In this document: positions 44,020-52,395 of the stretch, one piece after another
How positions within the stretch are numbered: position 1 is the first letter of the stretch
Layout of the letters: every line of letters starts with the position of its first letter
DNA from: an uncultured Alphaproteobacteria bacterium
GTDB lineage: Bacteria > Pseudomonadota > Alphaproteobacteria > HIMB59 > GCA-002718135
Reading direction: 5' to 3'
DNA: 61,378 nucleotides
Assembly: GCA_902560725.1 (NCBI GenBank)
Contig: CACEMR010000008.1
Span: 1 to 61,378 of the forward strand
Translations under genes and position numbers: made by a program
The notes under the pieces: generated by a model
Database searches by the model: none
What the model was told of the DNA's origin: nothing
Seen by the model: only the letters and a program-made list of their open reading frames with translations

Positions 44020-45036
44020 ATGAGTGAAAAAATTTTACTTAATTGGAAAGGTGGAGAAGTTGAAGTTGATACATTGGGATGTAAAATGATTCCCATATTC
44101 AATTTTGATGGAAAAAAAATTAAACCACTCCATGAGCCTGATTGGCTTGAAGATAACTCAGAAGATTTTAATTCACTTCCAGGTATACTTCAAAACCTTA
44201 AAGGGGAATTTCCATGTGTTCCTTTTGGGATTAATTCTCCTGTTGAAGCACTTACGAAAGAATGGGAAAAATCATATTCTGAAGAACCATACATTGTAAA
44301 TGAACCACATGGTTATAGCTCAAATAAAGATTGGGAATTAATAGAAAAAAAATCAAATAAACTAGAATTTAAAATACATTATCCTGAAAACGATTTAGTT
44401 GATTTTCTAGTAAGAACTATTCAAGTTCAGGATGATGACCCTAACAAAATATTTTGCACACTTCAAATACATGTAAAAGAGGATTGTGAATTACCAATTG
44501 GCTTGCATCCGATGCTACGCATACCAAAAAACATGTCAAAAATAAAAATAAATCCAGGTAATTTTAAATTTGGACTTAACTATCCAGGATTAGTTTTAAA
44601 AGATAAAACATTAGGAGCTATAGGGAAAGAGTTTTCTACATTAGAAAAAGTTGAGGGATTTAATGGAAATATCATAGATATCTCAAAACCACCATTTGAA
44701 GGAAACTTTGAAGACCTCTTTCAGCTTTGTGGTATTGATGGCAATATGTCATTTGAGAATTTTGAAGATAATTACAAATTTAATTTTTCATGGAACCCAG
44801 ATCATTTTTCTTCAGTCCTTATGTGGGTTAGTAATAAAGGCAGAACAGAATATCCATGGAATAGCAATCATGTAACAGTTGGTTTTGAACCAATTTCATC
44901 TGCTTTTGGACTATCAACGCATATATCTTTGAATAAAGAAAATCCGATATCTAAAAGAAATGTAGCAACTAGTATAAAACTTTTTAAAGATAAACCTCTT
45001 TATTCAGATTATTCATTTTCTGTAAGCAATCTATAA
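44020..45036 (+). CDS. Galactose-mutarotase-fold (aldose epimerase-like) protein
   Basis: A 338-residue protein resembling aldose 1-epimerases by the order of likely active-site segments: an early EPHGYSSNKDW, then LPIGLHPMLRIP near 155-166, and TVGFEPISSAFG near 285. It is longer and more diverged than the family member at 23546. It may be a mutarotase for the sugar brought in by the upstream ribose-type transporter. No signal peptide. Confidence 0.68.
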   Translation: MSEKILLNWKGGEVEVDTLGCKMIPIFNFDGKKIKPLHEPDWLEDNSEDFNSLPGILQNLKGEFPCVPFGINSPVEALTKEWEKSYSEEPYIVNEPHGYSSNKDWELIEKKSNKLEFKIHYPENDLVDFLVRTIQVQDDDPNKIFCTLQIHVKEDCELPIGLHPMLRIPKNMSKIKINPGNFKFGLNYPGLVLKDKTLGAIGKEFSTLEKVEGFNGNIIDISKPPFEGNFEDLFQLCGIDGNMSFENFEDNYKFNFSWNPDHFSSVLMWVSNKGRTEYPWNSNHVTVGFEPISSAFGLSTHISLNKENPISKRNVATSIKLFKDKPLYSDYSFSVSNL

Positions 45037-46767
45037 ATGAAACTTTCATCTAAATTTAAATCTTTAAATCATCTATCTGGTCTTATTAAAAATAATACTT
45101 CTATAGGAATAGGAGGTCATCACTTTGCGAGATTGCCAATTGCATTGATAAATAATTTATTAAAAAATAAACCAAAAAATTTAGAATTTATTAGCTGGTC
45201 AGGAGGTTTAGCATTAGAACTTTTTCTACAAAAAAATTCAGTTAAAAAAATTCAAATTTGTTTTTCAAGCTTGGATATTTTTGGACTTGCACCTTTGTTT
45301 AGAAAAACTTGTGAAAATAAAAAAATTGAAGTTATAGATTGGTCTGCTCTTGGATTAATCAAGGCATTACGTGCAGGACAACAAAATATAGACTCTGAAA
45401 TATTTCAATACCCCTGGGGATCTGATTTACCCATAAAAACAAAATTTTGTAAAAAGTTTAAAGACCCTATTTCAAAAAATCAGTTTGCAATTGTCCCATC
45501 TTTAAAAATTGATAATTTTCTCCTTCATGCAAGTAGAGCTGATGAAGATGGAAATGTAGAAATTCTAGGTCCTCGTGCTTTAGATACTATTATGGCTGGT
45601 GCTAGCAAGCAAGTGATTGTAACAGTTGATGAAGTTGTATCTAGAGATATTTTAGCACGTGAAAAGAAAGGAAGTCTTATTTCTAAAAACTTTATCAAAG
45701 CGATTGCCCATATCCCTTACGGTGCGTATCCAACTTCCTCAGTACCTTACTATATAACCGATTACGAAGATCTTAAAAATGCTTTTTTAAAGACACCACT
45801 TAAAATTGGAACAAGTTTTAAAAAAAATAAACAATTTGTAACTAAGTCAAACAAATTAGGTTCTAAATTTTTTAAAACCTATCTAGCTAAAAATTACAAG
45901 AATAAAAAATCTAAAGAAAAAATAACAAGTGATGAAATAATGGCCTTTGCATTAGCAAATGAATATAATAATAATAGTTTATGCAGTTCTGGTGCTGTAT
46001 CTCCATTAGCAAACGTTTCTTATTTTCTCGCAAAAAAACTTCACGCTCCTAAATTAATACTTACAACGATGACATATGGACATCATGATGTGAGTTTCAG
46101 ACCAATGACTTTGTCTTTTAGTGAAGTTTTAGATAGAGAAACATGTATAAATTATTGGGGAGGTGATGACTCATATAGTATTTATTATCAAAATGGTCAA
46201 ATAACTCACGAAGTTATAGGAGCGGCACAAATTGATAAATATGGAGATGTTAATAATATTGAGATTAAGAAAAAAAGTGGAGGCGTTCTCAGATTACCAG
46301 GTCAAGGCGGTATGGCAGATGTATGTAATCTTCATCAACATTTTGTTGGTTATGTCACTAAACATTCTAAATTAAGTTTTGTTGAAAAAGTAGATTATGT
46401 TAGTGCTGGTAGAGGCTTATTCAAAGATAAAGATAGATTAAGAGCAGGCTTAAAACCAGGTGACGTTAAAATATTTACGAATTTGTGTATTTTTGAAAAA
46501 AATAAAAAAACTGGTTTATTAGAAGTTACTAGTATTCATAAAGGTGTTACAAAAAAAGATATTGAGCAGAATACATCGTTTAAAGTGAAATATAAAAAAG
46601 GTTGTAAGATAACTAAAATGCCAACAACAAGTCAATTAAATGTATTAAGATATATAGTTGACCCACTTAATATTAGAAAGTTAGAGTTTACAAGTGGAGA
46701 AGAAAGAATAAAATTACTTGAAGAAATAATTAGAAAAGAAAAAAAGTTAATTAAAAACTTAAACTAA
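45037..46767 (+). CDS. Family I CoA-transferase, fused alpha and beta subunits (GctAB/IpdAB-like)
   Basis: A 576-residue protein in which two normally separate subunits are joined. Residues 1 to about 270 resemble the alpha subunit (IGIGGHHFARLPIALINNLL; FLLHASRADEDGNVEILG), and about 300 to 576 resemble the beta subunit (GAAQIDKYGDVNNIEI; VLRLPGQGGMADVCNLHQHF; KVDYVSAGRG). Relatives include glutaconate CoA-transferase and the ring-opening hydrolase IpdAB. It begins directly after the mutarotase-like gene stop. Whether it transfers CoA or hydrolyses a CoA ester of a cyclic diketone cannot be decided here. Confidence 0.78.
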   Translation: MKLSSKFKSLNHLSGLIKNNTSIGIGGHHFARLPIALINNLLKNKPKNLEFISWSGGLALELFLQKNSVKKIQICFSSLDIFGLAPLFRKTCENKKIEVIDWSALGLIKALRAGQQNIDSEIFQYPWGSDLPIKTKFCKKFKDPISKNQFAIVPSLKIDNFLLHASRADEDGNVEILGPRALDTIMAGASKQVIVTVDEVVSRDILAREKKGSLISKNFIKAIAHIPYGAYPTSSVPYYITDYEDLKNAFLKTPLKIGTSFKKNKQFVTKSNKLGSKFFKTYLAKNYKNKKSKEKITSDEIMAFALANEYNNNSLCSSGAVSPLANVSYFLAKKLHAPKLILTTMTYGHHDVSFRPMTLSFSEVLDRETCINYWGGDDSYSIYYQNGQITHEVIGAAQIDKYGDVNNIEIKKKSGGVLRLPGQGGMADVCNLHQHFVGYVTKHSKLSFVEKVDYVSAGRGLFKDKDRLRAGLKPGDVKIFTNLCIFEKNKKTGLLEVTSIHKGVTKKDIEQNTSFKVKYKKGCKITKMPTTSQLNVLRYIVDPLNIRKLEFTSGEERIKLLEEIIRKEKKLIKNLN

Positions 46768-46779
46768 AAGGAGGAATTA

Positions 46780-47619
46780 ATGGAGCCAATTTTAGATTCA
46801 GATAAAGCAAAAGTTTATTTTGATGGAATATTTTCTAATCCAAGATTGCAACATCCTGAAGGTGTTGCTCTAGACAATGAGGGTTATGTATATTGTGGAA
46901 CAGAAAATGGAGAAATAATGAAAATTGAAAAAGATAAATCTAAAATGGAATGCTTAGCTAGTAGTGGTGGATTTATCTTAGGTATAGCAATCGATAAAAA
47001 AAATAATGTTTTTGCTTGTGAAATGAAAGAAGCTGCACTTTACAAGTATGATAGTAGTAATAAATCTTTTAAAGAATTTGCAAAAGGTCCTAAAATTCCA
47101 AATTATCCTGTAATTGATCAAAATCGAAATTGCGTTTATGTTTCTGATAGTTTTGGATTTAATGAAAAGGGCATTGGTTTATATAGATTCGATTTATCAA
47201 CTGGAGAAGGCGGCCCATGCTCTGAAGAGTTATTTAATTTTGCAAATGGTATGTGTTTATCTCCCGATGGTTCTTTTTTATATGTTGTAGAGTCATTCCA
47301 TCCTTGTGTTTCTCGATTACCAATTAATGATGATGGTTCTTTTGGGAAAAAAGAAATTTTTACAGAGGATATTGCTGTAGTTCCAGATGGTTTGGCATTT
47401 GATAAAGAAAATAATTTATTTATTAGTTGTTATGAGCCATCTAGAATTTATATGGCTGATACAAAAGGCAATACTAAACTTCTGATAGAGGATAAAATTT
47501 GTACCACAATGGCCCATCCTACAAATATAGTGATTTCGGAAGATGGGAATACTATGTATACTGCAAATTTAGGTAGATGGCATATTACCGAAATAGATAT
47601 TTCTAGTTTATACAAATAA
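46780..47619 (+). CDS. SMP-30/gluconolactonase-family protein
   Basis: A 279-residue beta-propeller lactonase. Visible family segments are HPEGVALDNEGYVYCG (Glu metal ligand, about 25-40), FANGMCLSPDGSFLYVVES near 150-168 and VPDGLAFDKENNLFISCYEP near 195-214, with the Asn/Asp residues of the calcium/zinc site. A GGAGG site precedes the ATG. It lies between the fused CoA-transferase and KDG kinase genes; a sugar-lactone substrate is expected. Confidence 0.85.
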   Translation: MEPILDSDKAKVYFDGIFSNPRLQHPEGVALDNEGYVYCGTENGEIMKIEKDKSKMECLASSGGFILGIAIDKKNNVFACEMKEAALYKYDSSNKSFKEFAKGPKIPNYPVIDQNRNCVYVSDSFGFNEKGIGLYRFDLSTGEGGPCSEELFNFANGMCLSPDGSFLYVVESFHPCVSRLPINDDGSFGKKEIFTEDIAVVPDGLAFDKENNLFISCYEPSRIYMADTKGNTKLLIEDKICTTMAHPTNIVISEDGNTMYTANLGRWHITEIDISSLYK

Positions 47620-47624
47620 AATAA

Positions 47625-48536
47625 ATGCGCATCTGTTCGATAGGTGAATGTATGATTGAGTTATCGAATATTGATGAAAATACTTATAAACTTAGTTACG
47701 CAGGAGATACTGCTAATTCGGCAATTTATCTTTCAAGATTGGGCGCTAAATCATCTTATATTACTTCTGTTGGGAATGATCTTCTTAGCAAGAAAATGGT
47801 TAATTTTTTAAAACAAGAAAAAGTAAAGATCCACAATATTCATTATAATAAAAATAAGACTATAGGTTTATACGTTATTAAAAATAATAACAAAGGTGAA
47901 AGAAATTTTTTTTATTGGAGATCTGATTCAGCTGCTAAAAGTTTATTTGAAAATGTAAATCTTAATATATTGTTAAATAAACTTTCTCAATATGAAGCAA
48001 TTTATTTTTCTGGCATTACTTTATCAATATACGATCAAAAAAGTATTAATAGATTTTATAAACTCTTAAGATTATTAAAAAAGAGTGGAATAAAAATTTA
48101 TTTTGATTTTAATGTTCGAATAAAAAATTGGAGTAATAAAAAAAATGCTCAAGAGTCTATAATTAAATTTAGTCAGATTTCTGATATTATTTTTATGACA
48201 ACTGAAGATTTAAAAAATTTGGGTTTAAGAAAATCTAAATATATTACACCAATAAATACTAAGAACAAAATTATTGTATTCAGATTAGGTAATGGAAATG
48301 TGAATGTATATAATACGAATAAAATAGAAAAATATAAATTTTATTTAAATAAAAATGTTAAAGATACTACCGGATGTGGAGATGCATTCAATGCTTGCTT
48401 TCTTTTTAATTATTTTAAAAATAAAAAAATTGAAGAGTGTTTGAAATTATCACATAATCTTGGAAAAACTGTTGCAAATTTTAAAGGAGCGATTATTCAC
48501 AAAGATTATTTCAAAGTAAAAAATTATGTCAAATAA
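47625..48536 (+). CDS. kdgK: 2-keto-3-deoxygluconate kinase (PfkB family)
   Basis: A 303-residue PfkB sugar kinase. The sugar-binding YAGDTANSAI is at 26-35, the FYWRSDSAAK segment near 97-105 is typical of KDG kinases, and the catalytic Asp is D253 in DTTGCGDAFNACF. It phosphorylates 2-keto-3-deoxy-D-gluconate to KDPG. Its end overlaps the aldolase gene by 11 bases, which agrees with consecutive steps. Confidence 0.87.
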   Translation: MRICSIGECMIELSNIDENTYKLSYAGDTANSAIYLSRLGAKSSYITSVGNDLLSKKMVNFLKQEKVKIHNIHYNKNKTIGLYVIKNNNKGERNFFYWRSDSAAKSLFENVNLNILLNKLSQYEAIYFSGITLSIYDQKSINRFYKLLRLLKKSGIKIYFDFNVRIKNWSNKKNAQESIIKFSQISDIIFMTTEDLKNLGLRKSKYITPINTKNKIIVFRLGNGNVNVYNTNKIEKYKFYLNKNVKDTTGCGDAFNACFLFNYFKNKKIEECLKLSHNLGKTVANFKGAIIHKDYFKVKNYVK

Positions 48537-49077
48537 ACTAATTCAAACTATAAAGTTGCAAAAAGTTATACCAATTATTGGTAAAGGTACTGAAAGACAA
48601 ATCACAAATAAATTTAATAGACTTGTTTCAGAAAGTTATAATTTAATCGAAATAACATTAAGAAGTGATGAAGCTTTAAAAACGGCAGTTAAACTTAAGG
48701 AACAAAATCCAAATATCAATATTGGAATTGGTTCAATAAAGTCCTTATCTGTTCTTGAAGAAGTAATTAAATTGAAATTTGATTTTTATGTTTCACCAGG
48801 TATTAGTCAAAAAATGTTAGAAATCTCAAAAAAAAATAATATTTTTTATATACCAGGAGTATCTACTCCATCTGAAATTTTAACAGCATTAGAGTATGGT
48901 TTTAAAATTTTAAAATATTTTCATGCTGAACAAAATGGAGGAGTACATTCACTTAAAGTTTTAGATGATATTTATAATGAAATTCTTTTCATACCGACTG
49001 GCGGCATTAATAAAGATAATATGAAAAATTATTTTAACCTGAATAATGTCATAGCAGTAGGGTCAACTAATATTTAG
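48526..49077 (+). CDS. eda: KDPG (2-keto-3-deoxy-6-phosphogluconate) aldolase
   Basis: A 183-residue class I aldolase. The catalytic Glu is E42 in IEITLRSDEA, and the Schiff-base Lys is K130 in ILKYFHAE, matching LKFFPAE of known enzymes. PTGGINKDN near 157 is the phosphate site. The C-terminus stops at AVGSTNI, about 20-25 residues shorter than usual, losing the last helix. With the kinase it yields pyruvate and glyceraldehyde-3-phosphate, completing the Entner-Doudoroff-type route for sugar acids. Confidence 0.87.
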   Translation: MSNKLIQTIKLQKVIPIIGKGTERQITNKFNRLVSESYNLIEITLRSDEALKTAVKLKEQNPNINIGIGSIKSLSVLEEVIKLKFDFYVSPGISQKMLEISKKNNIFYIPGVSTPSEILTALEYGFKILKYFHAEQNGGVHSLKVLDDIYNEILFIPTGGINKDNMKNYFNLNNVIAVGSTNI

Positions 49078-49122
49078 AGATTAAAATATAATTTAATAAA
49101 AAAAGCACAAACTAAATAAAGG

Positions 49123-49950
49123 TTATTTTACTGCTCCTAATGTTAATCCTCTAACGAGATTCTTTTGAAAAATTATTAAAAGTATCATAGGTAAGATAGA
49201 GGCTAAAGTTGCACCAGCTGTTATATATCCCCACAATATTTGTCTTTCTGTAATAAACCTTGCTACTCCAACTGGAGCTGTAATCGCTTCTTTTCTTGTA
49301 AAAATATAAGCAATTAAAAACTCATTCCATGACATAATAAAGCAAAAAACTAAAGTGGCAAAAATTCCTGGTCTGATTAATGGTACAATTATTTTAAAAA
49401 TAACACCAGTGGTAGAGCAACCTTCAACATAAGCGCTTTCATCTATTTCTTTTGGTATCTCATCCATAAATGATTTTATCATCCAAATAGCAAATGGGAG
49501 ATTAATGATTATGTATAAAATTGGTAAGGCTATAAATGTATCAACTAAACCTAACTTAGAAAAAATTATAAACAAAGGTATGGCACCAACAATTGGCGGA
49601 ATCATTCTAATGCTTAAAAACCACATTAGTAAATTTATACCTCCAGTTTTATATCTAGACATACTGTATGCAGCTGGAAATGCTAACAATAATGTAAACA
49701 AAGCATTAAGGGTTGATGCTATTGCAGAGTTTAATATTTTTTTTAAAAAACCAGAGTCATCACTCATAATGTACCAGTAATTTTCAAAAGAAATAGAAAA
49801 AAACCATTTTGGAGGAATGGCAAAAATATCAACAGTATTTTTTAATGAAGTTACAACCATCCAATATATAGGAAACATAAAAAAAAGAAAAAATATTACG
49901 AGTAATGAAACTCTTAATATAAGTTCAGTTCTTGAGATTCTTCCTATCAT
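49123..49950 (-). CDS. ABC sugar transporter permease (MalG-type)
   Basis: A 275-residue inner-membrane permease with six predicted helices, the EAA loop ESAYVEGCSTTGVIFKIIVP near 173-192, and the C-terminus KNLVRGLTLGAVK. It overlaps the partner permease gene by four bases. Last gene of a three-gene operon that has no ATPase gene. Confidence 0.87.
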   Translation of the reverse strand: MIGRISRTELILRVSLLVIFFLFFMFPIYWMVVTSLKNTVDIFAIPPKWFFSISFENYWYIMSDDSGFLKKILNSAIASTLNALFTLLLAFPAAYSMSRYKTGGINLLMWFLSIRMIPPIVGAIPLFIIFSKLGLVDTFIALPILYIIINLPFAIWMIKSFMDEIPKEIDESAYVEGCSTTGVIFKIIVPLIRPGIFATLVFCFIMSWNEFLIAYIFTRKEAITAPVGVARFITERQILWGYITAGATLASILPMILLIIFQKNLVRGLTLGAVK

Positions 49951-50849
49951 TCTCTTTCTAATAATCCTTTCATAATTCTAACTAAAATAAAAGCCAATAC
50001 TGTTGCAATAATAATCATTATTACAGACATAGCTGCTGCTAATCCTAACTGATTTTGATAAAATGCGGTTTTCCAAATATTATAACCCAAGACGTAGGTG
50101 CTTCCACCAGGTCCACCTCTAGTTACGATGTAAATAATATCAAAAGCTTTAAAAGCATCCAATGTTCTAAAGAGAAGGGCAACTGTAAATATTGGAGCTA
50201 TCGAGGGAAAGGTTACATGCCTAAAAATTTGAAATCTGCTAGCACCATCAACTGTTGCCGCTTCAACAGGTGTTGGATCAACACTATCAAGACCTGCTTT
50301 TATTATTAATGTTGTAAAGGGTGTCCATTGCCATGTATCTATTATAACTACTGACCAGAAGGCATTTTGAGGAGTGCCCAGCCAATTGACTGCTCCTATA
50401 CCTACAATTTCAAATAAATAATTTAAAATTCCTAAATCATAGTTGAACATAAATTTCCAAATTAAACCTACAACAACCGGAGAAATAAAAACTGGTATCA
50501 TGAATGGTAAGGTAAAATAACTTGTGACTCTAGTTTTTGTAGAAAGTAAAATAGCTAAAAGTGTTCCAAGTGCAATTTGTATAGTTACACCAACAACCAT
50601 AAGTTTTATGGTAACTTGTAGTGACTCTATAAATGTAGGATCTTGCAATAAATATGTAAACTGACCAAAACCCAAAAATATTCTTGGCAATGTTGGAGAT
50701 ATTGGCCAGATATGAGAACTAACAAATATTAAATATATAAATGGATAAATTGTGAGAAGAAGCAGAATAAATACTGCTGGTATAACCATATAAAGCGGGT
50801 AATTTTTAACCCGCTTTATATCTAAGATTTTTGTTAATTTATTAGACAC
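49947..50849 (-). CDS. ABC sugar transporter permease (MalF-type)
   Basis: A 300-residue inner-membrane permease with the EAA loop EAATVDGASRFQIFRHVTFP near 197-216. The start is given as GTG at 50849, which leaves a normal short cytoplasmic tail (TKILDIKRVKNYPLY) before helix 1. An ATG at 50789 is possible but would begin inside the first helix. A strong hairpin (50789-50820) lies within the first 20 codons, so initiation may be affected by mRNA structure. Confidence 0.85.
   Translation of the reverse strand: MSNKLTKILDIKRVKNYPLYMVIPAVFILLLLTIYPFIYLIFVSSHIWPISPTLPRIFLGFGQFTYLLQDPTFIESLQVTIKLMVVGVTIQIALGTLLAILLSTKTRVTSYFTLPFMIPVFISPVVVGLIWKFMFNYDLGILNYLFEIVGIGAVNWLGTPQNAFWSVVIIDTWQWTPFTTLIIKAGLDSVDPTPVEAATVDGASRFQIFRHVTFPSIAPIFTVALLFRTLDAFKAFDIIYIVTRGGPGGSTYVLGYNIWKTAFYQNQLGLAAAMSVIMIIIATVLAFILVRIMKGLLERE
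50789..50820 (-). terminator. Strong hairpin at the start of the MalF-type permease gene
   Basis: A perfect 12-bp stem (TATAAAGCGGGT / ACCCGCTTTATA) with an 8-base loop and a GC-rich core. There is no long T tract on the minus strand, so it is more likely an RNA stability or partial attenuation element between the binding-protein and permease messages than a full terminator. It lies inside the permease reading frame as annotated. Confidence 0.6.
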
Positions 50850-50852
50850 TTA

Positions 50853-50876
50853 AAAACCAAATATTAATTTGGTTTT
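50853..50876 (-). terminator. A+T-rich hairpin overlapping the binding-protein stop codon
   Basis: A 10-bp stem AAAACCAAAT / ATTTGGTTTT with a 4-base loop is followed on the minus strand by T residues. It covers the last codons and stop of the binding-protein gene. It is a weak terminator-like structure that acts just before the stronger hairpin at 50789-50820. Confidence 0.5.
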
Positions 50877-52234
50877 GGTCCTGTTGCTCCTGGGTTATAA
50901 CCACCTCTTTGAGCTTGAACATAAACTTGTTGAGCACCTTTTAACAAAGTTGACTCTGGATCTTCTCCAAGCATAACTTTATGAAAATATGTCTCCATAG
51001 TTTTTTCAATTTCAGGCCATGGTCTGTAAACACCAAAACCAGTATAACCTTTTAGTATATCCATAAGTAATGGATAAAAAGGATATTTTTCAACTACTGC
51101 AGAATCATTTGCTGTTGAGAATCTTGCAACTGAACCACCGTTCATTGCAAAATCAACACCTCTGTCTTTTCCAGAAATATACTGAATTAACTGAAATGCA
51201 GCGTCTTTATTTTCTGATTGAGATGATATACCCTGAACCCAACCACCAAGTGCTGAGTAACGACCTTCTGGCCCTCCAGGTGTTGCACAAAATGCAACTT
51301 TATCACTTACAGCAGAAGAGTCTGGATCAAGAACATAAGGCATATAAGCATTCCAGTTAACTGTAAATGCAGCATTACCTTGCGCAAAAGCTGTGTTTGC
51401 TTTGTCAAAGTCATAGTCCAAAGCATCAGCTGGCATATATTCCATTAACTTTTTCATCATTTTAGCAGCAGCCACGGTAGGTGGTTGGTGCATCTTTGGA
51501 AATAAATTACCATCAGTCCATGAGTCAGGAGTACCTGCACCATAACCAGAATTCATAGCCATAAAACTTGACAAAAAGTTACCACCCATTGCCATAGGAA
51601 ATGCAAGTGGATCCATTTCAGGATGATTTGCTTTAATTTTAGCTGCAGCTTCATATAGTTCTTCATATGTCGCTGGACAGCTATCATAGCCTGCTTCTTC
51701 AAATAGATCTGTTCTGTACATCGCTAGATATACATCGAACTTATAAGGTAATGCCCATAAGCCTTCAGTATTTGGAGAACTTGCAAGCCTGTATCTACCA
51801 TACACTTCTTGAACAGCCATAGGTATATCAGCCATATCATAATTTGGATCAGCAAGCTCACTACTCATATAAGGTTCCATGTCATCAACAAGGCCACCTT
51901 CTACATAGTTACCACCCCAAAGATAAGCCCAAGTTACAACATCATAACTTCCATTACCTGCAGCATAGTCTGCTTGGTGCTTTGCTAAAAGATCAGTCCA
52001 AGACTCATCAATTACTTCAACTTTAGCACCAGTTATTTCTTCAAATTCCTTTGCCATTACTTTAGCAGCATCAGTTGTTGGTCCTGTATGCGAAGTAAGA
52101 ACTAATGTTGTTCCACTCCAATCTCTTAACCAATCTGAACCAGATGCAAGTGGAGGCAAAGCGTTTGCAATACTAAAAGGTATTAACAAACTAATGCTAA
52201 CGGCACCTAATAATATTCTTTTAAGATTTTTCAT
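50864..52234 (-). CDS. ABC sugar-type extracellular substrate-binding protein
   Basis: A 456-residue family 1 binding protein with a signal peptide (about residues 1-26, ending SIANA) and a GGAGG ribosome site. Segments such as TTLVLTSHTGPTTDAAKVMA, SYDVVTWAYLWGGNYVEGG and ALPYKFDVYLAMYRTDLFEE show the sugar-binding two-lobed fold. First gene of the ATPase-less operon. It is divergent from a polyol dehydrogenase gene across a gap with a long palindrome. Confidence 0.87.
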   Translation of the reverse strand: MKNLKRILLGAVSISLLIPFSIANALPPLASGSDWLRDWSGTTLVLTSHTGPTTDAAKVMAKEFEEITGAKVEVIDESWTDLLAKHQADYAAGNGSYDVVTWAYLWGGNYVEGGLVDDMEPYMSSELADPNYDMADIPMAVQEVYGRYRLASSPNTEGLWALPYKFDVYLAMYRTDLFEEAGYDSCPATYEELYEAAAKIKANHPEMDPLAFPMAMGGNFLSSFMAMNSGYGAGTPDSWTDGNLFPKMHQPPTVAAAKMMKKLMEYMPADALDYDFDKANTAFAQGNAAFTVNWNAYMPYVLDPDSSAVSDKVAFCATPGGPEGRYSALGGWVQGISSQSENKDAAFQLIQYISGKDRGVDFAMNGGSVARFSTANDSAVVEKYPFYPLLMDILKGYTGFGVYRPWPEIEKTMETYFHKVMLGEDPESTLLKGAQQVYVQAQRGGYNPGATGPKPN

Positions 52235-52347
52235 TACAACCTCCCTATTTTAATGAAATTATGAAATATTCTATTAGACTTCTATTTTAGGTTCAATGTT
52301 TATTTACTAATAAATCCATTATTCACATTTGAAAAACATTATATTTC

Positions 52348-52381
52348 AACGAATATTTTGTAATATTTACAAAATATCGTT
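52348..52381. promoter_or_regulatory. Long palindromic operator upstream of the polyol dehydrogenase gene
   Basis: The core ATATTTTGTAA-TAT-TTACAAAATAT (52353-52377) is a perfect 25-base inverted repeat. It extends to AACGA on the left and TCGTT on the right with one extra A, making arms of about 15 bases. The TTTTGTAA/TTACAAAA arms resemble sites of GntR-type or similar dimeric repressors. The element ends 15 bases before the ATG at 52396 and also lies in the promoter region of the divergent transporter operon. Confidence 0.65.
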
Positions 52382-52395
52382 ATATTTAAATAATA

